DNA from: Halosimplex aquaticum
GTDB lineage: Archaea > Halobacteriota > Halobacteria > Halobacteriales > Haloarculaceae
DNA: 64,000 bases
Direction: 5' to 3'
Assembly (NCBI RefSeq): GCF_028747785.1
Contig: NZ_CP118160.1
Coordinates: forward strand, 92,773-156,772
The position numbers and the translations under genes were made by a program. Shown here in pieces: positions 1 to 8,204 of this stretch. Each line of letters opens with the position of its first letter. The first letter of the stretch is position 1. The notes under the pieces were generated by a model. That model made no database searches. It was not told the DNA's origin and worked only from the letters and a program-made list of their open reading frames with translations.

Positions 1-1
1 G

Positions 2-214
2 ATCGCGCTTCCCGCTTCCGTCGAGTCACAGGTCGAAACACAGAGCAAGCCCTACACGGCGGCCGCGTTCTTCCACTTCAAGGCAACTGGCTCGCTCGCA
101 CGCCACCGTGCTTACCACGCCGCCTACGAGTCGGACGCGTTCGCGGTCGACTTCGAGGCCGACTACGAATCGGGCGACCTGACCATCACTGTCGAACGAG
201 CGGACGAATCCTGA
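2..214 (+). CDS. C-terminal end of a hypothetical protein (5' partial)
   Basis: An open frame runs from the window edge to TGA at 212-214 and gives about 70 residues with an acidic tail typical of haloarchaea (ending TITVERADES). The start lies outside the window. I see no recognisable motif. The codon pattern and the hairpin just downstream at 245-267 suggest a real gene end. Confidence 0.5.
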   Translation: MALPASVESQVETQSKPYTAAAFFHFKATGSLARHRAYHAAYESDAFAVDFEADYESGDLTITVERADES

Positions 215-244
215 GAATCCGCCGTCACGAGGAGAGTTTTTCGA

Positions 245-267
245 GCGCCGGCAATGGGTGCCGGCGC
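245..267. repeat. Intergenic GC-rich hairpin, copy 1
   Basis: GCGCCGGCA at 245-253 pairs perfectly with TGCCGGCGC at 259-267 around an ATGGG loop. A very similar hairpin with similar flanks occurs at 2031-2053. Each sits shortly after one stop codon and before another small gene, so a transcript-end or mRNA-leader structure is possible. There is no T-tract, so a simple terminator is not shown. Confidence 0.55.
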
Positions 268-318
268 AGCTGGTGCGAGCAACGAAACCCGGTTCGTCGG
301 CGTTTCGAGGTGTTCGAG

Positions 319-810
319 ATGCATATGGTGATTTACGCCCTCGTAGAGGCATCGACGCACGACGACGCCCTGGCCACCGGAAAGACGGTGTTCGACCGCC
401 TGGTCGGCGCGGACCCACACGCCGGCGCCGTCTTCGATTACTATGTGACCTTCGACGAGAAGGACACGTCCGTTGCGGGGAAGGCGCGATGGGGTGAGTT
501 GCCGACCGCGGCCCCTGTCGACTCCGATGACGGCCAGGACCTGCTTGAGCGTGGCTGGGAGGCGACGAAAGAGGAGTTCGAGCGCAACCTCGACCGGGTG
601 AGGGAGGTACTTGACGAACTTTCCGATGGGGAGATCATGCGCGACGAAGATCTCGCTCGGCACGCGTTCCACCAGGTCGGCGCCTACGACGGGCCAACGA
701 TCTTCCTGTACAACGAATATGCGAACGGTATCCGTCACCGTGAGCAGCTGGATCGAGTGCTGGAGGAGAGCGAAGAGCTCTGGATCGTGCCCGCCGACGT
801 CCACTTCTAA
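319..810 (+). CDS. Hypothetical plasmid protein, about 163 residues
   Basis: Complete acidic soluble protein beginning MHMVIYALVEA and ending at TAA 808-810. I chose ATG 319 over an in-frame GTG at 310 because it leaves a normal intergenic gap. There is no signal peptide, membrane segment or catalytic motif that I recognise. The next gene begins 3 nt downstream, so the two are probably co-transcribed. Function unknown. Confidence 0.7.
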   Translation: MHMVIYALVEASTHDDALATGKTVFDRLVGADPHAGAVFDYYVTFDEKDTSVAGKARWGELPTAAPVDSDDGQDLLERGWEATKEEFERNLDRVREVLDELSDGEIMRDEDLARHAFHQVGAYDGPTIFLYNEYANGIRHREQLDRVLEESEELWIVPADVHF

Positions 811-813
811 CAG

Positions 814-1179
814 ATGTCCCGGATCACAAATTGGAAGCGCGAGAGCCGCACGCCCACACTCGCATACCGGAATACCGAGACCGGAGCTCGGGCTGTCTTA
901 CACCGAGTACCGGACTCGTACCGCTACAAATGGCGTGGCGTAATCCTCGTCGACGGCTACCCAGTGTGGTCGCGGGGGTACGAGACGAAGGACGCGAAAT
1001 CGTTCCGTGACAAACTCCGGGCACGGCCAGCGCCCGAACTGAGTTGTCCCGAGTGTCCGAACAGCGACGTGGCAATCGGTGGGAAAACAGCTGACTGCGC
1101 GAAGATTCAGCGCTGGTTTGAGTGTCGGAGCTGTGGGTACGAAACGCCCTCGCGAATCGTGTACGGCGCCGAGCGCTGA
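814..1179 (+). CDS. Small zinc-ribbon protein
   Basis: About 121 residues. The C-terminal half carries two Cys pairs, CPECPNSD near residue 75 and CRSCGYE near residue 105, which form a likely four-Cys zinc ribbon. The N-terminal half is basic (KRESR, YRYKWRG). Such proteins are often nucleic-acid binding or structural on haloarchaeal plasmids, but no specific role can be assigned. It follows the upstream gene by 3 nt. Confidence 0.65.
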   Translation: MSRITNWKRESRTPTLAYRNTETGARAVLHRVPDSYRYKWRGVILVDGYPVWSRGYETKDAKSFRDKLRARPAPELSCPECPNSDVAIGGKTADCAKIQRWFECRSCGYETPSRIVYGAER

Positions 1180-1256
1180 CTGGTGGGAACGTATCTTCGG
1201 TGACGTTTATTTTCGGCCGGAATGGGTGGCCCGTCTCAATTGGGCCAGATCCACAG

Positions 1257-1652
1257 ATGAGTCTGGAAGTCATCGACCGCCACAGCGAAGCACTATTCGA
1301 GTTCCTCTGGTGTCCGGTCTGCGGGCACGAGGTGTTCCGTCACATTCCCTTCGAGGGAGTGTTCTGCAAGAACTGCAATACGCAGGTCAAACTGCAAGAG
1401 TCACGGGAATCACGCGGCTACGAAGAGGCCGTTCTCGCCTGCTTTAATACCGCCACGACCTGGAATCTCCACGTCGACGAGAAACTCCGTCGCGATCTTC
1501 CGGATGGATCGGCGCGGGTGAAGGTCCTCGGCGCACCGGGCGCGTACCAGGTCGACTGGTGGAGTCCGAAGCCAGATGTGGACTGGATACCTGTCGAGCG
1601 CAGAGAGTTCGCCGACGTCGAGGAACCTTCGGAGGTCTCTCACCTAGCGTAA
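1257..1652 (+). CDS. Small zinc-finger protein (CPVCG/CKNC type)
   Basis: Starts at ATG 1257 (MSLEVIDRHSEALFEF). An open frame continues further upstream but overlaps the previous gene without coding character. CPVCGHE near residue 18 and CKNCNT near residue 35 make a four-Cys zinc site, followed by a short alpha/beta region (VKVLGAPGAYQVDWW). It resembles small single-zinc-finger proteins common on haloarchaeal plasmids. Function unknown. Confidence 0.65.
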   Translation: MSLEVIDRHSEALFEFLWCPVCGHEVFRHIPFEGVFCKNCNTQVKLQESRESRGYEEAVLACFNTATTWNLHVDEKLRRDLPDGSARVKVLGAPGAYQVDWWSPKPDVDWIPVERREFADVEEPSEVSHLA

Positions 1653-1718
1653 CGAGAAAATTTTCGTTGTGAGAGTGAGAGGGCCACTTATTCGAGTAGG
1701 GGGTGTAGGTAAGAGTGT

Positions 1719-2006
1719 ATGCCTGAAGAAGGCCTGTTCAAATCTGAGAGTGCCCAGAGCCGAGACGAAATCGCGTCGTACCTCCGGAGCGTCGCCGAAA
1801 AACTCGAACAGGGAGATTCGATCACCCTGAAGACGGGGGCAGAGTCCGTCACAATGGACCCTCCCGAACGTCCGACATTCGAAGTCAAAGCCGAACGGGA
1901 AGGGCCGGCCGATGGCCCTGGAGAGCTGAGCATCGAGTTCGAACTCGAATGGGATGAGAACAGTGAGAGTGCTGAAGGAGGAACGGGGAATCTGGAAATC
2001 GAGTAA
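1719..2006 (+). CDS. Amphi-Trp-like domain protein
   Basis: A 95-residue acidic protein. Residues 12-75 follow the amphi-Trp pattern: a helix of the form RDEIASYLRSVAEKLEQGD, then alternating beta strands (SITLKTG, TFEVKAERE), then an LSIEFELEW strand. The family is widespread in haloarchaea; its function is not firmly established. The start ATG at 1719 is well placed and the frame ends in an acidic tail. Confidence 0.75.
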   Translation: MPEEGLFKSESAQSRDEIASYLRSVAEKLEQGDSITLKTGAESVTMDPPERPTFEVKAEREGPADGPGELSIEFELEWDENSESAEGGTGNLEIE

Positions 2007-2023
2007 GTAGCTGGCATCAGTGT

Positions 2024-2479
2024 TTGTGGTGCGCCGGTGATGGGCGCCGGCGCACTCGTGCCGAGCGGGGACCGGGCTACACGGCGGCGACGTTCGTGTT
2101 CCTCGACAAGCTCTCGACGGTCGGCCTCTATCTGGATGACGACCCAGAGCGAACGATCGACGCGGCTCAGCCAGCGGATCTCCTTGAGCCGTCCAACATG
2201 GAGCACCTCGACCAGCCGCTGTTCCTGCTGGGCCACAGAGTCGAGGATCCAGCTGACGGCATTCACGGCGACGAGGAGTTCCTCTACGTCGTGGAACTCC
2301 CGACGGAGAACCCGTTCGACGAGCCGACCGAGTGGACAGTCAAAGTGAGCGGTCACTCCGTGTTCCCCCGCTGAGACGGCCCAACGGACGAGGCCTTCGA
2401 GCAGGCCAGCTGGCAGTTCTACGGGTCGCTTGAGGACGCGCTCACAGAACTGGTTCGGGACGAAGCAGTCGTCAAGTAA
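2024..2479 (+). pseudogene. Hypothetical gene interrupted by an in-frame TGA
   Basis: Protein-like sequence begins in a frame open from 2024 (GYTAATFVFLDKL onward) and meets TGA at 2372-2374. The same frame continues coherently (DGPTDEAFEQASW, then GSLEDALTELVRDE) to TAA 2477-2479. Only the single stop interrupts it, so a point nonsense mutation or a sequencing error is likely. The true start is uncertain because the upstream part overlaps the hairpin at 2031-2053. Function unknown. Confidence 0.6.
2031..2053. repeat. Intergenic GC-rich hairpin, copy 2
   Basis: GCGCCGG at 2031-2037 pairs with CCGGCGC at 2047-2053, extended by T2030-A2054. The loop includes ATGGGCG. The sequence and its downstream flank match the hairpin at 245-267, so this is a dispersed element present at least twice in the first 2 kb. 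Confidence 0.55.
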
Positions 2480-2493
2480 AATCCCAAATCGTA

Positions 2494-2500
2494 TTTATAT
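2494..2500 (+). promoter_or_regulatory. TATA-type promoter for the winged-helix gene
   Basis: TTTATAT lies 24-30 nt before ATG 2524 in a locally AT-rich stretch. This is the spacing expected for an archaeal promoter giving a leaderless or nearly leaderless transcript. Confidence 0.5.
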
Positions 2501-2523
2501 AGTTAGGATTTAGAAAGACCCAG

Positions 2524-3474
2524 ATGATTACGAAGGCCGGACTCGCCGTGCTTGACGCGCTGAGTACCGGCCGTGAAGCAACACCGAAGGAACTCGCGGC
2601 TGAAACCGAGTACTCACGAGAACATTTGTACGACGTACTCGACGAATTGCTCGCAGCGGGATTGCTCGCAGAAAACCGTGGCCCCAGCAATCAGCGTCGA
2701 GTCCGCATCGCGGGACATCCCGTCGCCGAAGCGTATCGAACGCTCCAGTCGGAGTTCAGCCACGTAGACTGGACGGAACTGCTCTCCCCAGCCACCCTCC
2801 GCGTGTGTTGGTATCTCGATAGGCCACGACACATCGCTGATATCGCAGACCGGCTTGGAATCACCCGACAAGGTGTCCACAGCGCGTTATCACCGCTCAA
2901 GCACCGAGCATTACTCTCCAGATCCGATCCGAAGTACGCCCTCCGGGACGAGGTCTCGCCGCTGTTGGAGTTCGCTCGGGCCGCCATAGAGCACGAACAT
3001 CGAGCACGAGTCCGGGAAATCGCCCCCAGCGCCACGATCGCGTGGTGCGATCCGAAGCGATCCCTCGTCCGCGTACAGACCGCTGAGGATACGGACGCGC
3101 TCCAAGCAGCTCCAGGCTGGGAGATGACCGGACTGGGCCGGTTTGCAGCGTATGGTCTACAGTTTTTCCTCGCCGGCGAGCCTCCGTTCTGGTATGCTCC
3201 AGACGAGGAGCTAACGCCTGCTGAAGCCGTGTGCCATACGCTCCTTCTCGATAGCGGATCCCGACGGGTCAGCTATTCGATGCTGCTGATCGAGACGCAA
3301 GATATCGATCAAGAAGCACTCATCGAGACCGCACGGTGGTACGACCTGGAACCTACTGTGGACGCGTTGTATCGGCCACTTCAGGGTGACTACGACAGGA
3401 CAGATGATCTGCCAGTCATCCTTCCAAAGAAGGACAAATATATGGCACTCAAAGAGCAGTACGGAGTCTCGTAA
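2524..3474 (+). CDS. Two-domain winged-helix (MarR-like) regulator
   Basis: A 316-residue protein with two HTH units. The first is at residues 5-60 (ATPKELAAETEYSREHLYDV). The second is at about 90-135, starting TLRVCWYLDRPRHIADIADR and continuing with the recognition helix ITRQGVHSAL. The C-terminal half (SATIAWCDPKRSLVRV onward) is an alpha/beta region of unknown role. Probable DNA-binding regulator with its own TATA box. It is convergent with the nuclease gene downstream, so no operon partner is evident. Confidence 0.7.
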   Translation: MITKAGLAVLDALSTGREATPKELAAETEYSREHLYDVLDELLAAGLLAENRGPSNQRRVRIAGHPVAEAYRTLQSEFSHVDWTELLSPATLRVCWYLDRPRHIADIADRLGITRQGVHSALSPLKHRALLSRSDPKYALRDEVSPLLEFARAAIEHEHRARVREIAPSATIAWCDPKRSLVRVQTAEDTDALQAAPGWEMTGLGRFAAYGLQFFLAGEPPFWYAPDEELTPAEAVCHTLLLDSGSRRVSYSMLLIETQDIDQEALIETARWYDLEPTVDALYRPLQGDYDRTDDLPVILPKKDKYMALKEQYGVS

Positions 3475-3511
3475 CAACAACGCCCGCAGCCCCGCGGAAA
3501 ATTGCGACGGA

Positions 3512-4872
3512 TTAGATGATGCCGCCGATCACGAGAACGCCGAGGACGATTAACAGGGTCGCAACCACACTCCCGCCAGCCAGCAGCTTGTTCTCCATTG
3601 CCTTCTCGTGGAGTGGCATCTCGGCGTACTCCTCTCGGAACGCCTCGAGGTTCTCCTCGTCGTAGAAGTACTTCGCAGCGCGAACCGTTCAGTCACTGCA
3701 CAGCCGGTACAGACCGGCTCCCCTTCGAGCCGTTCGGTCTTGATGTGGGTGTTGCAGGCGATCGCCCCGCATTTCGGACAGTAGGTGTACGTCTCGTCGA
3801 CGCCGCTCGTTTCGCAGTGGACGCACCGATGAATCCCGTCCTCCAGAGTGACCCGTGAGGGGCCAGCAGCATAGTATTCGTATGGATACGAGTATTCCAG
3901 AATCTCTGTCGTCTGCCGAACCTCAGGTAGATACACCGGCTCAATCGATTGCACTGAGATGTCCGAGAGATTCGGCTCACACGTCTTGTTGTAGGTGACG
4001 TTGTTGTCGCCGGTGTAGGTCACCGTCGTCGTGTGGTAGTCCTGGAGGCGGTCAACAGCCCACTCCTTGTACTCCGTTTGGGTCTGGCCGAACCGTCGTT
4101 CCTCGACGTCGTCGAATACCTCGGTAAGCTGCCCGGTATCGAGGGGAACCGTCGCGTGGAAGTTCTCGGTGACCAGCGTCGAGACATCGTCATCGGCCAC
4201 CTTCGGATGGCCGCGTTCAGCGTGGACAACGAACTGTGTACGGTCGTTGATCCGGTGGATGACACCGACGGAGGTCTCGAAGACAGCGTTCGTGTCGGCG
4301 GTGATCGCGACCACCGGCCGAAACGTTACCTGCGAGCGCGGCACCGGCAGATTCGCGGCCTCGATGTGCTCGATGTCGCGGAACGCCTCCTGGACAGGTG
4401 CGTCGACATCCGCCGCCGGGTCGTACGGCCGTAGTGTCTCGTCACAGAGGATCTCGATGCGGCCGTTGTAGAGATCGAGACCGATCTCGTCGGCGATCTC
4501 CCGGAGGTCCTCGCCGTCGAGCAACTCGATGGGATGGGGATCATCGCTCTGCTGGAGACGCTGGGCGTACTCCTGAGCGGGATTCGTGAACCGACCCGTC
4601 GTGACGACCATCCCGCGTTTCGGGCCGTCGAAGTCGGACGTCGCGATCGCCGAGTGGAGCTTCTGGACGACTGGTCGCCCGACCGTCCCCGTGTGCTTGC
4701 ACTCCACGATGATCGCGCACCGGGTGCCGTCGACGACCTCCTCCATGATGACGTCCCGCCCCTCGTCGGCGGTTCGCTCGGCCTGACGGACGTTCTCGTA
4801 CCCGAGATTTCGGAAGACGTCCTCTATCACGTCCTCGAACTCAAACCCTGAGAGATCGTCCAGTACAGCCAT
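3512..4872 (-). pseudogene. Mrr-type restriction endonuclease with zinc ribbon and membrane tail, frameshifted
   Basis: Starts at ATG 4872 (MAVLDDLSGFEFEDVI). The N-terminal 120 residues form a restriction-endonuclease fold of the PD-(D/E)XK/Mrr type: FEDVIEDVFRNLGYENV, then EGRDVIM, then IIVECKH (the ExK motif). A middle domain is followed by a C4 zinc ribbon (CVHCET, CPKCGA, CTGCAV). Near 3685 the frame shifts: the continuation AAKYFYDEENLEAFREEY is in the next frame and ends with a hydrophobic helix (VVATLLIVLGVLVIGGII) and TAA 3512. A single indel therefore separates the nuclease from its membrane anchor. Likely a defence nuclease, now damaged unless the indel is a sequencing error. Confidence 0.65.
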
Positions 4873-4994
4873 TCCGATATACCTGGACAGTACGTTGCAA
4901 CTGTCAAATACGTTGCCGAACGCAGCCCCGCCCTGTTTTTGAACCCCCGAGAGGGGTGCGGGGGTGATCAAACGAGCCTCCCGCGAACCAACCT

Positions 4995-5399
4995 ATGAGT
5001 GGAATCAGCGACCCACGTTCGCGCGTACAGTCACGGACCTCGGCTGATCCCGACGTCATCTACGTCGGTTACCGTCGTCGAGGCCGCACCATCGTCGAGA
5101 AGCAATCGGACCAAGAACAGCTCACGCCAGATCGGAGTCTCGAGCTGGCGAATCACAGTCCTTCGGGCTTTGAATGGGGATATGGTGGGAGTGGGCCGGC
5201 GCAACTCGCACTCGCCCTCCTGCTCGATTACACTGACAATGAGGAGGTGGCACTGGCGGAGTACAAGGCGTTCAAGACCGAAGTGGTGAGCCAGCTAGAG
5301 TGTACAGAACCCGACAACTGCTGGCGACTCACCGGACACGAGATAGATACAACCCTTCGTGAGATAGTCGACGATCCAGTCGCACCGTCCGTCAACTAA
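4995..5399 (+). CDS. DUF6166-like protein
   Basis: A 134-residue acidic protein. The stretch GFEWGYGGSGPAQLALALLL (residues 58-77) is the typical core of the DUF6166 family, which is common on haloarchaeal plasmids and phages and has no known function. ATG 4995 is the first start after an intergenic gap. It lies just upstream of, and in the same direction as, the interrupted gene at 5419. Confidence 0.7.
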   Translation: MSGISDPRSRVQSRTSADPDVIYVGYRRRGRTIVEKQSDQEQLTPDRSLELANHSPSGFEWGYGGSGPAQLALALLLDYTDNEEVALAEYKAFKTEVVSQLECTEPDNCWRLTGHEIDTTLREIVDDPVAPSVN

Positions 5400-5521
5400 C
5401 GATCACAGAGACCTATCAATGTCAGAACACACCCAGCAACCTCGTACGAGCGCAGAATCGCCGCAGAGTGAGCGTCAGGCACCAACCGAGTACGTCGAGC
5501 GAAGCGATGTCGGCGTCTCAC

Positions 5522-6994
5522 AGAACTCCAAGGAGGAAGCCAACGGCTTTAGCCGTGATAGAAATCCGACAACCCTCTCCACAAACCAAGAGCGGTCGCA
5601 GGTCAACTCCCCATTTTAATCCAAGTTATTATAAAGAATTAGTCTAATATGTGAACCACGGATGGAGGTGATTCGCACTGTCCAAGTCAAACTCGACGTC
5701 CCCGACAAACGGTGCGAGGACCTCCATCAAACCAAAGACCAGTTCCTCCACTGTGCGAACACTACAGCAAAGTGGGCGTGGAGACACCCGGACGATTACT
5801 GTATAACCTCAAAACAGAAAGCTGAGAAAGCCCTCTACGAACGACTCCGTGGCGAGACGAAGTTGACCGCGAACCTCGTACAGAAGGGGATTCGACGCGC
5901 GATCGAGGCCACGAAAAGCGGTGTCGCTCGCCTCAAAAAAGGTGAGAACACGAGTCAACCACACTTCGATGCGTGGAGCGTCGTCTATGACAAACGCTCT
6001 GCGACGTTCCACCGCGACCACGTCTCCCTTTCAACGGTGAACGGTCGTGTTGAGTGCGACTACGTGATTCCTAACAATCCAGATGGAACACCGATTGGCG
6101 AGTATCTACTGAACGAGGACTACGAGTTTCGAATGTCCACGTTGCAGTACGACCGCCATTCAGAGTCGTTTTATCTCCATGCGCGGATGCGCCGAGTCGA
6201 ACACGACGAGCAAGAACAGTCTACAACTCCTTCTTCCGACGTTCATCAGAACGTGTCGCGTCCTGAGGACGCCAAGCACCGAACAGTCCTTGGCGTGGAC
6301 CTGAACGTGGACGGCTCGCTCGCGGTAACTTCAACGGGCGCGTTCATCGGAAACGCCAACGAGATGAATCATCGACGCCGAGAGTTCGAGAAGACTCGCG
6401 GTTCGATGCAACGGACGGGGACGCGATCGGCGCACCTGGCGATTCAGTCGATGAACGACCGCGAACATCGCTGGATGCAAGACAAATTGCATCAGGCTTC
6501 GACTCAGATTCTCGAAGAAGCTCGTGACCGCGGCTGTACACATATCGCGTTCGAGAACTTGACAGATATTCGCAAGCGGATGGCTGGTGCGAAGCGATTC
6601 CACGCGTGGGCGTTCCGTCGTCTGCACCAATACGTCGAATACAAAGCAAAGATGTTTGGCATCGAGGTTGAGCAGGTGAGTCCGGCGTACACGTCTCAGC
6701 GGTGTTCATCGTGTGGGTTTACCCACGAGACTAATCGACGGTCGAAGCACCAGTTCGCGTGTCAGAAGTGCGCGTACGAACTGAACGCGGATTATAACGC
6801 GAGTAAGAACATTGCTTGGAAACTGATGAAGCGACTCCACTCGGGGCAGACGTCTTCGAGTGGAGGCGCACCCTGTCAGTGTGCGCTGACGTCAGGGACG
6901 TTGAACCTGAATGGCGAGTTCCATGCCTACTCTATTACAGAGTCAGAAGGGGAGTCCACTGACAAGCCCACGGCTTAGGTCGTGGGTTACTGAC
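5522..6994 (+). mobile_element. IS200/IS605-type (IS1341-like) element carrying only tnpB
   Basis: The boundaries follow from the interrupted host gene: left flank ending GTCTCAC, right flank starting TCACCGTC. There is no target duplication, as expected for this family. The left end has a small hairpin (AACGGCTTTAGCCGT). The right end has the hairpin AAGCCCACGGCTTAGG...CGTGGGTT immediately after tnpB, the usual place of the guide (omega) RNA 3' end. No tnpA is present, so movement would need a transposase in trans. Confidence 0.75.
5662..6978 (+). CDS. tnpB: TnpB RNA-guided nuclease
   Basis: A complete 438-residue TnpB. The split RuvC site is intact: Asp in GVDLNVDGSLAV (about residue 213), Glu in IAFENLTDI (about residue 296), and Asp in ELNADYNASKN (near residue 375). 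The target zinc finger has CSSCGFTHE and CQKCAYE. TnpB cuts DNA guided by an RNA made from the element's right end and helps the element persist. It starts at ATG 5662 and ends close to the right-end hairpin. All catalytic residues are present, so it may be active. Confidence 0.9.
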   Translation: MEVIRTVQVKLDVPDKRCEDLHQTKDQFLHCANTTAKWAWRHPDDYCITSKQKAEKALYERLRGETKLTANLVQKGIRRAIEATKSGVARLKKGENTSQPHFDAWSVVYDKRSATFHRDHVSLSTVNGRVECDYVIPNNPDGTPIGEYLLNEDYEFRMSTLQYDRHSESFYLHARMRRVEHDEQEQSTTPSSDVHQNVSRPEDAKHRTVLGVDLNVDGSLAVTSTGAFIGNANEMNHRRREFEKTRGSMQRTGTRSAHLAIQSMNDREHRWMQDKLHQASTQILEEARDRGCTHIAFENLTDIRKRMAGAKRFHAWAFRRLHQYVEYKAKMFGIEVEQVSPAYTSQRCSSCGFTHETNRRSKHQFACQKCAYELNADYNASKNIAWKLMKRLHSGQTSSSGGAPCQCALTSGTLNLNGEFHAYSITESEGESTDKPTA

Positions 6995-7207
6995 TCACCG
7001 TCAAACTCACTCGCGGTACTGGCACCCGCGACCAAGACAAGATTACGGCCAAAGTGAAGGGTAAGACGCTTGAAGACGCCCGCGAGGATATGGAAACCCT
7101 CCGCGAGTATATCCACGACCTCGCTGAGGACACTCGCCAGATCCAGCCAGCCGACCCACACGAATAGTACTTTTTTTGACTATTGCACAGAATTGTGTAA
7201 CCATAGA

Positions 7208-7879
7208 ATGTACGAAGTGTGCGGTGAGAAGGAACTCAAGGTCATCCTCGCGCTTGACCCGGGCGATTCCATCTCAGGCGTCGCACGGAAGACCGACGAG
7301 AATCGGGAGACGATCCGTCGCGTCGTGCATCGCCTCGAGGAGGCGGGATACGTCGCGTACGACGATGGACTCCATCTCGTCGATCAGACAATCCGAGACG
7401 CCGGTCTCGAGTTCCTGAAGGCGGCAGCAGACACCTCGCCACCGTCGATCTCAGAGGCGTACGTCCTCCCGCAATTCGCGGGGATGGAGTATGCTTATAC
7501 CGGCATCGATGCGGTCTATGTCTGGACTCGCGGTGGCTACCAGGTTGCTCGCGACCCGGGGGATTATCCGCTGTTCATCGCCGTCCAGGAGTCCGACCTC
7601 GACGCCTGGGTGGCATTCTTCGACCGGTTCAGGATCCCGACTGCAGAGGAGCGTCAGTCCGCTGACGACCTCGATGGTTCGATACAGGTGATCTTCGAGC
7701 CGCGGCCACAGATCGAGGCCGAGATGGTCGACGGACGGCCCGTCATCCCACTCAAAGAAACCGTGGCGTTCGCAAACGAGCACTACGCGCACTTCCAGTC
7801 AGCACTCGACATGCTCGGCCGCATGTACGACAGCGTCGACACTGACGCGAACTACCGTCCAACTAACGTAGAGTTCTGA
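7208..7879 (+). CDS. Winged-helix protein of a three-copy paralogous family (copy 1)
   Basis: A 223-residue protein. Residues 10-60 form a winged HTH (DSISGVARKTDENRETIRRV). The C-terminal domain has the signature EAYVLPQFAGMEYAYTGIDA followed by VYVWTRGGYQVARDP. A full-length relative is at 28302-28976 and a fragment at 11379-11750. The C-terminal domain resembles none I can name; a nucleic-acid or toxin-antitoxin role is only a guess. It starts at ATG 7208, just after a TATA-like AT-rich stretch. Confidence 0.7.
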   Translation: MYEVCGEKELKVILALDPGDSISGVARKTDENRETIRRVVHRLEEAGYVAYDDGLHLVDQTIRDAGLEFLKAAADTSPPSISEAYVLPQFAGMEYAYTGIDAVYVWTRGGYQVARDPGDYPLFIAVQESDLDAWVAFFDRFRIPTAEERQSADDLDGSIQVIFEPRPQIEAEMVDGRPVIPLKETVAFANEHYAHFQSALDMLGRMYDSVDTDANYRPTNVEF

Positions 7880-7950
7880 CAAGGAATTTCTTCGACCGGG
7901 AGTGGCCTAGCAGCTGTTTTTGTCGCCTTGAGAGGGCAGAGGCGAACAAA

Positions 7951-8172
7951 ATGAGCGACTCATCGAATCTATCCGTCGAACCAGACGGTCTCACACCGGA
8001 ACAGCGTCTCGAACCACCAAACACCCGACTCATCAACGCTGGTATCGCGACTATTCATAACATGGAGACACTCCGAGCCTGCGTCGCCTACGAGAACGCG
8101 AATCAGCAGCGCATCCAGATCCTCCGCCGACTTGAACAGCGGGCCAGCAAAATCCGCTCACAGGACGACTAA
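7951..8172 (+). CDS. Small helical protein
   Basis: A 73-residue protein starting MSDSSNLSVEPDGLTPEQ, with a helical C-terminal half (QQRIQILRRLEQRASKI). It has good haloarchaeal codon use, its own ATG after a purine-rich stretch, and ends 33 nt before the next mobile element. Similar small proteins occur on other haloarchaeal plasmids. Function unknown. Confidence 0.6.
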   Translation: MSDSSNLSVEPDGLTPEQRLEPPNTRLINAGIATIHNMETLRACVAYENANQQRIQILRRLEQRASKIRSQDD

Positions 8173-8204
8173 CGGAACATTCGGGGATGTCTGTCGGAGC
8201 CTTA

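Larger units (their letters stand above)
5419..7168 (+). pseudogene. Small DUF7389-like gene split by a TnpB element
   Basis: The 5' part (5419 to about 5521) encodes MSEHTQQPRTS through YVERSDVGVS. The 3' part resumes at 6995 (LTVKLTRGTGTRDQDKI) and ends at TAG 7166-7168 (ending IQPADPHE). Removing 5522-6994 restores GVS-LTVKLTRG in one frame, which I recognise as the usual core of these small haloarchaeal proteins. After the insertion the 5' part reads into the element and stops at 5619. The two halves and the junction are read directly; the family name is from memory. Confidence 0.7.
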
